Positions 8,461 to 17,468 of a stretch of 64,000 bases of DNA are shown here, piece by piece. Under the pieces are notes generated by a model that saw only the letters and a program-made list of their open reading frames with translations, made no database searches and had not been told where the DNA came from. Source of the stretch: Rhizobium terrae (lineage in GTDB: Bacteria; Pseudomonadota; Alphaproteobacteria; Rhizobiales; Rhizobiaceae). The stretch lies in assembly GCF_003425685.1 (NCBI RefSeq), contig NZ_QJKM01000018.1:42692-106691 (forward strand), read 5' to 3'. The translations under genes were made by a program, and so were the position numbers. Each line of letters begins with the position of its first letter. Position 1 is the first letter of the stretch.

Positions 8461-9096
8461 TCACAACAGACATTCCAGGATGGCGATCCAGGGCACTTCG
8501 CGCTGGGCGCTGTTCAACCTGTCGCGCAGATAGCCGGTGTCGGTTAGCCTCAGCTTCTTCTGGTCGACGTTGTTGGTGATGTTGCCACCGATCGTGATGG
8601 CGTGCGTGCTGGTGATATCGATGACGATGTCGCCGTGCGAAGGGTAGAAGCTGTCCGCTTCATAGACCAGCGTCGCCTGGTCATAGTCGTAGGCATTAGC
8701 ATATTCGCGGCCCGCGACGATGATATCGCCGACCTGGGGTTTGTATTGGTCAGTCCGGCGGGCGGCGTAACCGAAATTGCCGATCACCCCGTTGGCCTGG
8801 TCCATGGCCTTTTTCACGTAGTGGCAATGGGCTTCCGTGTAGAGAAATTTGTTTCCCGCTCCGGCGTCCTTTACTCTGGAGCAGACGAACGCCGAGGACC
8901 ATGCCGGACGGACGCCCCTGACGATAGTCCTGCCGTCGAGGTTATTGTTGCCGATGGCCTGCCAGTATTGCTTGACGAAGAGATAGTAGTCTTTGCTGTG
9001 CTGGGGTCGTCCCCAAGTTTCCCGCCCGGCCCCGTTGTCCCATCGGGCATATTCGGCCTTGCAGGTATTCACCAGATCGGTCGTAAATTGCGTCAT
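8461..9096 (-). CDS. DUF2272-like protein (possible NlpC/P60-type fold)
   Basis: A 211-residue protein with a very strong GGGGGAGG ribosome binding site. The segments PAWSSAFVCSRVKDAG, EAHCHYVKKAM, PQVGDIIVAGRE and SHGDIVIDI match, from memory, the layout of DUF2272, a family related to NlpC/P60- or CHAP-like cell-wall hydrolases. There is no signal peptide. The serine pair where papain-like folds usually place the catalytic cysteine, with Cys72 a few residues later, leaves catalysis uncertain. Composition is less GC-rich than its neighbours. Secretion by another route, or a cytoplasmic role, cannot be judged. Confidence 0.65.
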   Translation of the reverse strand: MTQFTTDLVNTCKAEYARWDNGAGRETWGRPQHSKDYYLFVKQYWQAIGNNNLDGRTIVRGVRPAWSSAFVCSRVKDAGAGNKFLYTEAHCHYVKKAMDQANGVIGNFGYAARRTDQYKPQVGDIIVAGREYANAYDYDQATLVYEADSFYPSHGDIVIDITSTHAITIGGNITNNVDQKKLRLTDTGYLRDRLNSAQREVPWIAILECLL

Positions 9097-9248
9097 TGCC
9101 TCCCCCGTGAAGTGATAACCATCGCGCGCTTTTATTGAGGGCGCAATTTATGGGGGAGTCAAGTGATGGTTGTGATAGGCCTGTCAAAAACCCACCGGTA
9201 GCATCATGCCGCCGGCGGAATCGCTTTTGATCGAGGATCTTCGGGTCG

Positions 9249-9401
9249 TTAAAGCGGGATGGCGGCGGTGGCCGGGTTCGCCTTTTCGGCGGCGTTGCGC
9301 GCAGCGCCGGCGTGGCTGAATTCACGCGAGGCATTCACGGCGGTGCCGATGTGATGCAGGCTTTCCCGCAGGGTACGGATCGGGTGGAGGAGGGCCGTCA
9401 T
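9249..9401 (-). CDS. Very small protein (50 aa), unknown
   Basis: A 50-residue frame begins at the ATG at 9401, five bases after AAAGGAAG, and ends at TAA at 9249. The protein starts MTALLHPIRTLRESLHHIGT and is helical, basic at first and alanine-rich at the end, with no membrane segment. It follows another small gene on the same strand by 25 bases, so the two may be one transcript. I do not recognise a family. The strong ribosome binding site and tandem arrangement support coding. Confidence 0.5.
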   Translation of the reverse strand: MTALLHPIRTLRESLHHIGTAVNASREFSHAGAARNAAEKANPATAAIPL

Positions 9402-9426
9402 GGCAGCTTCCTTTGTTCTGTGACGC

Positions 9427-9618
9427 TCAGCGCTCGCGGAAATCGGCGAAGACGGCAGCCGGACGGGTGATGCCCATCGGGCGCGCCATGGCGCGGGACG
9501 TCATCTGCTCGTTGGTGGCCGAGCCGAAACGGTGATAGCCCTGCGTGGCACGCGGCGCGAGGCCGGCGGCGCGAAGGGTTTCGAAGCCCGAATGGATCGG
9601 GCGGAAGCGGGTCGTCAT
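9427..9618 (-). CDS. Very small protein (63 aa), unknown
   Basis: A 63-residue frame starts at the ATG at 9618 after an AAGGAAC site seven bases upstream. The product is basic, begins MTTRFRPIHSGFETLRAAGL and contains RFGSATNEQMTSRAMARP. It has no signal peptide or membrane helix. The next small gene starts 25 bases downstream with an equally good site. No family was recognised. About 170 bases upstream, up to the glycosylase gene, presumably include its promoter. Confidence 0.5.
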   Translation of the reverse strand: MTTRFRPIHSGFETLRAAGLAPRATQGYHRFGSATNEQMTSRAMARPMGITRPAAVFADFRER

Positions 9619-9792
9619 TGCCTTGGTTCCTTAAACCTAGAATTCCTCCCAAGACACGCCATTAATATTGCAGCGCAGCATCGATTCTGCAATGCAGCGG
9701 AACGCCGCGCTGCCATGCGCTAAATGCATGGCATTTTTCATATTTTCGTAACTTTGTGCTAAATCGGCACAAGCCGCTCAAAATCTGGGCGC

Positions 9793-10692
9793 TCAATGGC
9801 TCGAAATACGGCTTTTGAAGGCCAGCAGGTCCTGCCAGGCCAGCGCCTTGTTGGCGGGGGCGGCCAGCAGTTCCTGGGGATGCAGGGTGGCGATCGCCGA
9901 ACTATTGATCCCTGCGACCGAAATGTCACGCCACTGGCCGCGCAGCGAATGGATCGTGCCCGCGCCCAGGAAGAATCGCGCCGGAAAGTTGCCGAGCAGC
10001 AGCATGAGCCTGGGTTCGGCAAGCGCGACCTGCCGCTCCAGGAAGGGCCGGCAGATGTCGAGTTCGGCATCCGAGGGCATGCGGTTTCCCGGCGGCCGCC
10101 AGGGAATGATGTTGGTCAGCAGCACCGCCTCGCGCGACAACCCGATTGCGCCGAGCATCCTGTCGAGAAGCTGGCCCTGCCGGCCGGAAAAGGGAATGCC
10201 GTCGCGGTCGTCGTCGGCATTCGGCATCGGCCCGATCACCATGATGCCGAAGGCCGGATTGCCGCTCGCGAAAACGGTGGAACGGGCGCCGTTCTTCAGG
10301 TTGCAGCCGTTGAAGGCTTCGAGCGCCGTCTTCAGTTCGGGAAGCGACCGGGCGCTTTCCGCCGCGAATCGCGCCGCTGCGACCGCTTCGCCATCCGGCA
10401 CGGCGACGTTGGCGGGAGGTGCGGACGGCGCCGGGGCAGTGCGGTTCCGTGCCGGACTACCACCATCCGATGGGGCCGCTTCTCTCGGTCGTGTGGATTC
10501 GCTCTGCTGCGCCGGCTGCTGCTGCCGCGCACTCGCCGGCATGCGCGCTTCCGCCTGTGCGGCCTTCTGCGCCGCGAACTGCGCAAACCGATCCACAGGC
10601 TCTTCCTCGACAAGCCATTCGACGCCCGAATCCGCATAGAAATGCAGGAGGGCGGTCAGCGCCAGTGCGTCGAGATTTTGGGCAGCGTTCAT
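9793..10692 (-). CDS. Family 4-like uracil-DNA glycosylase
   Basis: A 299-residue protein. Residues 1-50 are helical, about 50-105 are a Pro/Ala/Ser-rich linker, and the rest is a uracil-DNA glycosylase domain that excises uracil from DNA. Family 4 landmarks visible are VFASGNP, GIPFSGRQGQLLDRML, NIIPWRPPGNRMP, ICRPFLERQ and TLHPQELL. The usual GEAPG motif reads GPMPN, and only two of the expected cluster cysteines are obvious (NGC and DIC), so activity or Fe-S binding may differ. The ATG at 10692 starts the conserved N-terminal helix; its ribosome binding site is weak. Confidence 0.85.
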   Translation of the reverse strand: MNAAQNLDALALTALLHFYADSGVEWLVEEEPVDRFAQFAAQKAAQAEARMPASARQQQPAQQSESTRPREAAPSDGGSPARNRTAPAPSAPPANVAVPDGEAVAAARFAAESARSLPELKTALEAFNGCNLKNGARSTVFASGNPAFGIMVIGPMPNADDDRDGIPFSGRQGQLLDRMLGAIGLSREAVLLTNIIPWRPPGNRMPSDAELDICRPFLERQVALAEPRLMLLLGNFPARFFLGAGTIHSLRGQWRDISVAGINSSAIATLHPQELLAAPANKALAWQDLLAFKSRISSH

Positions 10693-10825
10693 GGACTCGC
10701 TTTTACAGCATGTCGGCCGAAAGTGGGAATCTGTTTGATGGTGAGATGATGTCGGACGAGGAATTCGGAGCACAATCCCCTCACTTGCGGTTTCCAACAC
10801 TTAGATAACGGTGCAGCACCCGCGG

Positions 10826-10915
10826 CACCCTACCTCTCCCCTCTGTGGGAGAGGTTATCAAATCATGATCTTAGCTTCAGCTAAGTCATGGATTTTGTGG
10901 GTGAGGGGATCACCC
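10826..10915. repeat. Palindromic intergenic element, partial copy
   Basis: The run CACCCTACCTCTCCCC, a GGGAGAGG arm and a closing GTGAGGGG resemble the ends of the longer repeats at 14175-14320 and 24775-24918. The centre differs and contains an imperfect hairpin (about 10861-10895). It sits between the starts of uracil-DNA glycosylase and the end of the Hsp70-like gene. RIME-like rhizobial mosaic elements are the nearest known class. Confidence 0.5.
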
Positions 10916-10927
10916 GCTTTTCTCATT

Positions 10928-12220
10928 TCACGCCGCCCACTGTTGCACGTCGTCGCTCTCGCCGATCAGCGCCAGCCCATGCGCGATCGACAGCAGTTCG
11001 CCGCCGCTCTCGATCTTGCCCGCATCAAATCGGCGGGTGAAGATGCGCCGCACCGCCGGCACGAAGGATGTGCCGCCGGTCAGGAAAACCTTGTCCACCG
11101 CTTCCGGCGGCGTGCTGGTCTTTTCCAGCACTTCGTTCAGCGCCCCTTCGATCTGGGCGAGATCCTCGGCGATCCAGCTTTCGAAATCCGCACGTTTGAC
11201 CGTCTTGCGGCCAGCCTTGCCGAGCGGCGCGAAGTTGAATTCAGTCTCGTCGGCGCCTGACAGCGCCATCTTGGTGGCCGAGATCGCCTGGTAGAGCGGG
11301 TAACCTTCGTCATGTTCGACGAGATCGATGAAGAGTTCCAGCTTTTCCGGATCGAGCGCCGAGCGGACGAGCGATTTGAGGTCCGCGAATTCGCGGCTGG
11401 TCTTGAAGATCGACAGCTGGTTCCAGCGGCTGAAATTGGTGTAATAGCCGGCCGGCACTTCCAGCACCTTGTCGAAGCTCTTGAAGAACGTGCCCTTGCC
11501 GATCTCCGGCGCCACGAGGTTCTCGATCATCCGTGCGTCAAAATGATCGCCGGCGATGCCGACGCCGGAATGGCCGATCGGGAAGGCCATCAGCTTGCCG
11601 GCCCTGCGCTCGAAGCGGATCAGCGAATAGTCGGTCGTGCCGCCGCCGAAGTCGGCGACGAGAACGGTCGCATCGCTCTTCAGCGTCTGGGCGAAATAAT
11701 AGGCGGCCGCCACCGGCTCGTAGACATAGTGGATTTCCGGAAAGCCGAGCCGCGTCAGTGCCGCGTTGTAGCGCTCGGTGGCGAGCTTCGCGTCCGGGTT
11801 GGCGCCGGCGAAATGCACCGGCCGGCCGGCGATCAGCCGCGAGACGTCGCTCGGCCAGTTGCCGTCCGCATAGGTCTTCAACCGCCTGAGGAAGATCTCC
11901 ATCAGGTCTTCGAAGACGTGCCGGCGGGCGAAGATCAGCGTGCCCTGGAAGAGCGCGCTTGCCGCAAAGGTTTTGATCGACTGCAGAAAACGACAGTCGC
12001 CGGGATTGTCGATGAACTGGCGGATCGCTGCCTGTCCCGCCTCCACCTTCAGCGCCTGCGCCCCCATGACCGGGTCCTTCATGAAGGACAGCGCGGTGCG
12101 CATCGTATCCGTCTCGCCGGCGCTGCTGGTGAAATGCATGGAATGCGTGGCAGCACCCCCGTCCGCCAGCGCCAGAACCGTATTCGTCGTGCCGAAATCA
12201 AGCCCGAGCGCCCGTGCCAT
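10928..12220 (-). CDS. Hsp70-family protein, YegD-like
   Basis: A 430-residue Hsp70/actin-fold ATPase, shorter than DnaK (about 640) because it lacks the C-terminal peptide-binding region, as in the YegD group. The phosphate-1 loop is LGLDFGTTNTVLAL near residue 4, the second is VLVADFGGGTTDYSL near 195, and the adenosine loop is VFLTGGTSFVPAVR near 385. The ATG at 12220 follows AAGGAG. Its client or cellular role is unknown; a specialised chaperone-like or regulatory ATPase is likely. It is monocistronic as far as the sequence shows. Confidence 0.9.
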   Translation of the reverse strand: MARALGLDFGTTNTVLALADGGAATHSMHFTSSAGETDTMRTALSFMKDPVMGAQALKVEAGQAAIRQFIDNPGDCRFLQSIKTFAASALFQGTLIFARRHVFEDLMEIFLRRLKTYADGNWPSDVSRLIAGRPVHFAGANPDAKLATERYNAALTRLGFPEIHYVYEPVAAAYYFAQTLKSDATVLVADFGGGTTDYSLIRFERRAGKLMAFPIGHSGVGIAGDHFDARMIENLVAPEIGKGTFFKSFDKVLEVPAGYYTNFSRWNQLSIFKTSREFADLKSLVRSALDPEKLELFIDLVEHDEGYPLYQAISATKMALSGADETEFNFAPLGKAGRKTVKRADFESWIAEDLAQIEGALNEVLEKTSTPPEAVDKVFLTGGTSFVPAVRRIFTRRFDAGKIESGGELLSIAHGLALIGESDDVQQWAA

Positions 12221-12363
12221 GGCCGTGCTCCTTATATCCACCGAAGATCATTGAACCGGAACCGACAGGCCCCGAACGCGAAAAGGGCGCCTTGTCTTGC
12301 GCCCGGATTTTTTGAGAGGGCGCGTGATCGCACAAGGGAAGGCGGATGGCAAGCCCGGAAACC

Positions 12364-13254
12364 TCAGTTTTCCGCCTGTCGCCGCGTCTCCGCCGCCTGT
12401 TCGGCGAGCCAGTTGCGGAACATTTCCATGGCGGGCGTCACGGGGCGGGATTTCAGGCGGATCAGCCAGTAACTGCCCTTGGAAATATAGATGTCGAACG
12501 GCTGCTCCAGCGCGCCGGCGGCGAGCTGGCGGGAAAACATCAAGGGCGGAGCAAGCGCCACGCCGGCACCCTGGATCGCCGCCTCGATCATCAGCACCGA
12601 ACTGTCGAACACCATGCCCCGGAGCGGCGGGGAGGGGATGCCCGCCGCCTCGAACCAGCTTGGCCATTCGTCGGCGCGATAGGAGCGGAGCAGCGTCTGG
12701 TGTGCCACGTCCTCCGGGCTTTTGAGCTGCCCGGCGATCGAGGGGATGCAGAGAACGGAAAGCGGCGCCTCGAACAGCGCCTCCGCTGCGATATCGTGCC
12801 AGGCGCCATTGCCGAATTTGATCGTGTAGTCGAGCCCTTCGGCGGCGATATCGACGCGGTTGTTGTTGGTGGAAAGGCGCAGATCCACGAACGGATATTT
12901 CTCCCGGAAATCGTGAAGCCGCGGCAAAAGCCAGCCGACCGCCAGCGTGCCGACCGCGCCGAGCTTCAGCACCTCGCGCACATGTCCGCCTTCGAACCGT
13001 TCCAGCATGTCGGCCATGCGGTCGAAGCTCTCCTGCAGCGAGGGCAGCAGCGCCAGCCCTTCCTCGGTGATCATCAGCCCGCGCGGCAGGCGGCGGAACA
13101 GCGTCACCCCCAGCCGCTGTTCCAGAAGCTTCACCTGATGGCTGACGGCGGCCTGCGTGACGCAGAGTTCGATCGCCGCGCGGGTGAAGGAGAGGTGGCG
13201 TGCGGCGGCTTCGAAGGCGCGCAGCGCATTCAGCGGCAAATAAGGCCGGACCAT
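12364..13254 (-). CDS. AmpR/GcvA-type LysR regulator of the adjacent beta-lactamase
   Basis: A 296-residue LysR-type regulator. The winged helix-turn-helix covers about residues 5-65 (LNALRAFEAAARHLSFTRAA, QAAVSHQVKLLEQRLG), followed by a periplasmic-binding-like effector domain. The LNALRAFEAAARHLSF start is characteristic of the GcvA/AmpR branch. It is divergent from a class D beta-lactamase with a 104-base gap, exactly the layout of ampR-ampC. By analogy it would activate the enzyme gene when cell-wall muropeptides accumulate during beta-lactam exposure. Muropeptide sensing is inference. Confidence 0.9.
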   Translation of the reverse strand: MVRPYLPLNALRAFEAAARHLSFTRAAIELCVTQAAVSHQVKLLEQRLGVTLFRRLPRGLMITEEGLALLPSLQESFDRMADMLERFEGGHVREVLKLGAVGTLAVGWLLPRLHDFREKYPFVDLRLSTNNNRVDIAAEGLDYTIKFGNGAWHDIAAEALFEAPLSVLCIPSIAGQLKSPEDVAHQTLLRSYRADEWPSWFEAAGIPSPPLRGMVFDSSVLMIEAAIQGAGVALAPPLMFSRQLAAGALEQPFDIYISKGSYWLIRLKSRPVTPAMEMFRNWLAEQAAETRRQAEN

Positions 13255-13358
13255 GGCAATGCCCTAATTAAATTCATGCCTGACCGCAGATATCATCGTT
13301 TGATTGGGGCTCGCAAGCCGACCTAGAAAAGCGGCGTCAAATCATTTGGAGCACGATC

Positions 13359-14165
13359 ATGGTCTTCAGAAATTCTCTTCTTCTTGCCGGATTGCTTGGG
13401 CTTGCGGCCACTTTTCTCGATTGCGTCTCGGCCCGCGCCGCCGATCCGATTCGCTGCACGGTCATCATCGACGAGCAGAGCGGCGATACGCTCTATCGCG
13501 AGGGTACATGCGACCAGGGCTTCTATCCGCAATCGACCTTCAAACTGCCTTTGGCCATGATGGGTTATGATGCCGGCATCCTGACCGATGCGCAAAACCC
13601 CCGCTGGAAATACCAGGCGAAGTTCGGCGGCCCGGAACGGGTGAAAAAGGATGTCGATCCGCTGATCTGGGAAAAGGATTCGATTGTCTGGTATTCGCAG
13701 GAACTGACCCGCAAGCTCGGCGCCAAAGCTTTTGCCGATTACGTCAAGCGCTTCGGTTACGGCAATACCGATGTGTCCGGCGGCCTGATGGAGGCGTGGC
13801 TGATGTCGTCGCTGAAGATCTCCGCCGATCAGCAGGTGCAGTTCATCCGCCGCTTCCTCACCGGCCGCCTGCCGATCTCGGAGAACGCCGTCGACATGAC
13901 GCTCGCCGTCATCCCGCATTTTCCGGCCGCCGACGGCTGGGACATCCAGGGCAAGACCGGCTCCGGCTGGCTGCGCGACAAGGCCGGCAAGACGGATTAT
14001 GACCGCCCGCTCGGCTGGTTCGTCGGCTGGGCGATGAAGGACGACCGGCGGGTGATCTTCGCGCGGCTGCTGGTGGATACCAAGCGATACAAGGGCGATC
14101 CGATCAGTTTCGTGGTGCGGGATGGGCTGATCAAGGATTTCCCGAAGCTGGTAGAGGGGTTTTGA
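13359..14165 (+). CDS. Class D (OXA-type) beta-lactamase
   Basis: A 268-residue serine beta-lactamase that hydrolyses beta-lactams in the periplasm. A signal peptide ends near residue 27 (SARA-ADP). Class D motifs are all present: STFK at 59-62 with the nucleophile Ser59 and carbamylatable Lys62, YGN at 134-136, and KTGSGW from 199. Trp147, in the EAWL segment, matches the tryptophan that stabilises the carbamate. Length fits OXA enzymes. The ATG at 13359 has GGAG eight bases upstream. Divergence from an AmpR-like regulator suggests inducibility. The substrate range cannot be predicted. Confidence 0.95.
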   Translation: MVFRNSLLLAGLLGLAATFLDCVSARAADPIRCTVIIDEQSGDTLYREGTCDQGFYPQSTFKLPLAMMGYDAGILTDAQNPRWKYQAKFGGPERVKKDVDPLIWEKDSIVWYSQELTRKLGAKAFADYVKRFGYGNTDVSGGLMEAWLMSSLKISADQQVQFIRRFLTGRLPISENAVDMTLAVIPHFPAADGWDIQGKTGSGWLRDKAGKTDYDRPLGWFVGWAMKDDRRVIFARLLVDTKRYKGDPISFVVRDGLIKDFPKLVEGF

Positions 14166-14174
14166 GGCTTGGTT

Positions 14175-14320
14175 GCCCCTCACCCTAACCCTCTCCCCGT
14201 GATGACGGGGAGAGGGGACGTGCCGCACGCACAGTCGGCGTTGGGCAGACCGGTGCGGCATATCTCTTATGCCCGTCATCGCAGGCAGAAGGGTCCGCAC
14301 GACGCAGCCGGATGAGGGGC
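14175..14320 (+). repeat. Dispersed intergenic repeat, copy in plus orientation
   Basis: About 146 bases beginning GCCCCTCACCCTAACCCTC and ending GATGAGGGGC. The same element, in reverse orientation and about the same length, lies at 24775-24918. Shared landmarks are the CTCTCCCC...GGGGAGAGG hairpin, GGGGACGTGCC, GTGCGGCAT and GAAGGGTCCGCA. It lies between the ends of the beta-lactamase gene and RND gene. It resembles rhizobial intergenic mosaic elements. Confidence 0.75.
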
Positions 14321-14336
14321 TATTCCGACGCCCAAC

Positions 14337-17300
14337 TCACTCCGCCGCAATCGCCGCCGGCATGTCCTTCTCGTCATTCGCCTCATGCCGGTCGTCCTTC
14401 CCCCGGCTGAACATCCTCCCCAGGAACCGCCCGAACCGATCCATCTCCACGAAGATCACCGGCGTGATGAACAGCGTCAGCGCCTGGGAGACGATCAGCC
14501 CGCCGACCACCGCAATCCCAAGCGGCTGGCGCAGTTCCGACGAGGCGCCGGTGCCGAGCGCGATCGGCAAGGCTCCGAGCAATGCGCAGAAGGTGGTCAT
14601 CATGATCGGCCGGAAGCGGCGCACGCAGGCCTCGTGGATCGCCGCGGCGGGCGCCTCGCCCTTCGAGCGCATCGTCTCCACCGCCACGTCGATCATCATG
14701 ATGGCGTTCTTCTTGACGATGCCGATCAGCATGAGCAACCCGATCAGCGCGATGATCGACAGATCGAAGCCGAAGAGTTTTAGCGCCAACAGTGCCCCGA
14801 AAGCGGCCGCCGGCAGGCCGGAAAGGATCGTCAGCGGGTGGATGAAGCTTTCGTAGAGCACGCCGAGCACCACATAGATGGTCAGCACGGCGGCCAGAAT
14901 GAGCAGCGGCGTGTTGCCCTGGCTCTGCTGAAAGATCTGAGCCGTACCGCCGTATGACGTGAACACGTCGTTCGGCATCTGCAGGTTGGCCTTGATCTGA
15001 TCGATCGCGGCGGTGGCGTCCGAGAGCGACACGCCGGCCGGCAGGTTGAACGACACGGTGGTCGAGACGAGCTGGCCCGTCTGGTTGATCGTCACCGGCG
15101 CCGTCTGCCGCATTACCTGAGCAAAATTCGAGAGCGGCACGAGCGAACCGTTGGAGGACATGACGCGGACATCCCGCAGCATCGTGTCGTTCCATTGCTG
15201 CGTGTTGTCGAACTCGGTGATGACGTCGTAGCTGTCGCCGGTCGACTGGATTTCCGCCGCCGTGTAACCGCCGAAGGCCATCTGCAGCGTCTTGCGCAGT
15301 TCCTCGTCGGTGATGCCGAAGCTCGCCGCCCTTTCAGCGTCAACCTTGATATTGGCCTCGATCGCCGCATTCTGGGCATCTGATGTCACGTCGGTAAAAT
15401 GCGACCGGTCGGCCCGCATCGCGGCCTGGATCTTGTTCGACCATTCATCCGTCTGGCCGGCATTCAGCGCCTGGACCACAAGCTGATACTGGCTGGCGGT
15501 GGAGCGGCCGCCGAAGCGCAGGCTCTGCTGCGGCGTGATGAAGGTCTTCATGCCGGCGATCCTGGAGGTGGCGTCACGCAGTTCGCGCAGCGTTTGGTCG
15601 AGCGGCGGGCGTTGTTCGCGGTCCTTCAGTTCCACCCAGATCGTGCCGTTGTTGAGCGGGCTGCGCCCGCCGCCGCCGACGATCGAGGTGACATGGGCGA
15701 CTGCCAGGTTTTTCCCGACGATCGCCGCAACCTGTTGCTGCAGGTCGCGCATTGCCGGATAGGAAATGTCCTCCCGGGCGCGGGTCGAGACGGTCAGGCG
15801 GCCGATATCCTCCTGCGGAAAGAAGCTCGTTGGCAGCGTTCTGAAGAGGTAGACCGAGCCGCCGACCGAGGCGAGGAAGACGAGGAGGATGATCGCCGGG
15901 TTCCCGAGGCACCAGCCGACTGCCCGGTCGTAACCCCTCAGCGCGCGGCTGAAACCGGTATCGAAGACGCGCACGATCAGGCTCGGTCGGTGATGCGCAT
16001 CGGAGAGTTTCGAGCCGAGCATGGGCGTCACCGTCAGCGAGACGATCGCCGAGGCGACGATGGCGAGCGCCACGACCATGCCGAATTCGTTGAACAGGCG
16101 GCCGACCACTCCGCCCATCAGCAGGATCGGGATGAAGACCGCGATCAGCGACACCGACATGGAAATGATCGTCGAACTGACTTCGGACGAGCCCTGGAGC
16201 GCCGCCTTCATCACCGGCATGCCGTCCTCGATATGCCGCATGATGTTTTCCAGCATGACGATCGCATCGTCCACCACCAGACCGACCGAGAGCGTCAGCC
16301 CGAGCAGCGAGATGTTGTCGATGCTGTAGCCGAGCACGTACATGGCGCCGAACGTGGTGATCAGCGACAGCGGCACGGCCAGGCCGGGCACGATCGTTGC
16401 CGTCAGCCGGCCGAGGAAGAGGTAGATCACCAAGACGACGAGCGCGATCGTCAGCATCAGCGTGAACTGCACGTCCGAGATCGAGGCGCGGATCGCCGTC
16501 GAGGCGTCGTTCATCACGTCGATCGAGACGGAAGCCGGCAGTTCCGCCGAAAGCCCCGGCAATTTCGCCCGCACCGCATCAACCACGTCCACGGTATTGG
16601 CATCCGGCTGGCGCTGGATCGCAAGGATGATCGACTGGCTGCCGTCGTACCAGCTGCCGGCGTCGAGATTGGCGACGCTGTCCTCAACGTCGGCGACGTC
16701 GCCGAGATGGATCGGCGCGCCGTTCGGCTGGGCGATGACCAGCGAACGGAACTGGCCGGCATCGGTCCGCTGGGTATCGGCGTTAATGGTCAGCCGCTGG
16801 CTGTTGTTTTCCAGCGAACCGACCGGCGCCTGGCTGTTGGCGCTTGCGATCGCATTGGTGACGGTGTCGACGCCGAGATTGCGGGCCTGAAGCTTGTTGG
16901 GATCGACCTCCACCCGCACCGCATAGGTCTGAGCCCCGAAGATCGAGACTTCCGCGACACCCGGCAATGTCGAGAGCGAGGGTGACAGCACGTCCTCGGC
17001 GATCTCGTCGACTTTGCTGCGGGGAAGCGTATCGCTCTTGACCGCAAGCAGCAGGACAGGCGCATCGGCCGGGTTCGTCTTGCGATAGCTCGGCGGTGTC
17101 GTCATGTTGTCCGGCAGTTGCCGGGTGGCATGCGAAATCGCTGCCTGCACGTCTGCCGCCGCCGCATCGATATTGCGGTTGAGGTCGAACTGCAGGACGA
17201 TCGAGCTGTTGCCGAGCGAATTCGTGGCGCTGATCTCGCTGATGCCGGGGATCGTCTCGAACTGCTTGATCAGCGGCGTCGAAACGGCCGTCGCCATGGT

Positions 17301-17468
17301 CTGCGGCGAGGCGCCGGTGAGCTGGGCCGAAACGTTGATGGTCGGGAAATCCACCTGCGGCAGGGCGGCGACCGGCAGCAGCTGGTAGCCGGCAAGACCG
17401 GCGAGCACGGCGCCGATCGCAAGCAGGGTGGTGGCGACGGGGCGGCGGATGCAGAATTGCGGGATCAT
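14337..17468 (-). CDS. RND multidrug efflux permease (HAE1 type, MdtB/MuxB-like)
   Basis: A 1043-residue inner-membrane proton-drug antiporter with the standard RND plan: helix 1 at the N-terminus, two large periplasmic loops, and two six-helix bundles. The N-terminus (PQFCIRRPVATTLLAIGAVL, ALPQVDFPTINVSAQLTGASP) and the loop VGLVVDDAIVMLENIMRHIE are typical of HAE1 permeases, the latter including the helix 4 acidic pair for proton relay. The start ATG overlaps the adaptor stop as ATGA, showing translational coupling. An outer-membrane channel gene is not adjacent, so a TolC-like partner must be elsewhere. Confidence 0.96.
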   Translation of the reverse strand: MIPQFCIRRPVATTLLAIGAVLAGLAGYQLLPVAALPQVDFPTINVSAQLTGASPQTMATAVSTPLIKQFETIPGISEISATNSLGNSSIVLQFDLNRNIDAAAADVQAAISHATRQLPDNMTTPPSYRKTNPADAPVLLLAVKSDTLPRSKVDEIAEDVLSPSLSTLPGVAEVSIFGAQTYAVRVEVDPNKLQARNLGVDTVTNAIASANSQAPVGSLENNSQRLTINADTQRTDAGQFRSLVIAQPNGAPIHLGDVADVEDSVANLDAGSWYDGSQSIILAIQRQPDANTVDVVDAVRAKLPGLSAELPASVSIDVMNDASTAIRASISDVQFTLMLTIALVVLVIYLFLGRLTATIVPGLAVPLSLITTFGAMYVLGYSIDNISLLGLTLSVGLVVDDAIVMLENIMRHIEDGMPVMKAALQGSSEVSSTIISMSVSLIAVFIPILLMGGVVGRLFNEFGMVVALAIVASAIVSLTVTPMLGSKLSDAHHRPSLIVRVFDTGFSRALRGYDRAVGWCLGNPAIILLVFLASVGGSVYLFRTLPTSFFPQEDIGRLTVSTRAREDISYPAMRDLQQQVAAIVGKNLAVAHVTSIVGGGGRSPLNNGTIWVELKDREQRPPLDQTLRELRDATSRIAGMKTFITPQQSLRFGGRSTASQYQLVVQALNAGQTDEWSNKIQAAMRADRSHFTDVTSDAQNAAIEANIKVDAERAASFGITDEELRKTLQMAFGGYTAAEIQSTGDSYDVITEFDNTQQWNDTMLRDVRVMSSNGSLVPLSNFAQVMRQTAPVTINQTGQLVSTTVSFNLPAGVSLSDATAAIDQIKANLQMPNDVFTSYGGTAQIFQQSQGNTPLLILAAVLTIYVVLGVLYESFIHPLTILSGLPAAAFGALLALKLFGFDLSIIALIGLLMLIGIVKKNAIMMIDVAVETMRSKGEAPAAAIHEACVRRFRPIMMTTFCALLGALPIALGTGASSELRQPLGIAVVGGLIVSQALTLFITPVIFVEMDRFGRFLGRMFSRGKDDRHEANDEKDMPAAIAAE

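Noticed and set aside
15399..16985. A 528-codon plus-strand frame over the RND gene
   Set aside because: It is antisense to a complete RND permease with strong motifs and has extreme Arg/Asp/His composition.
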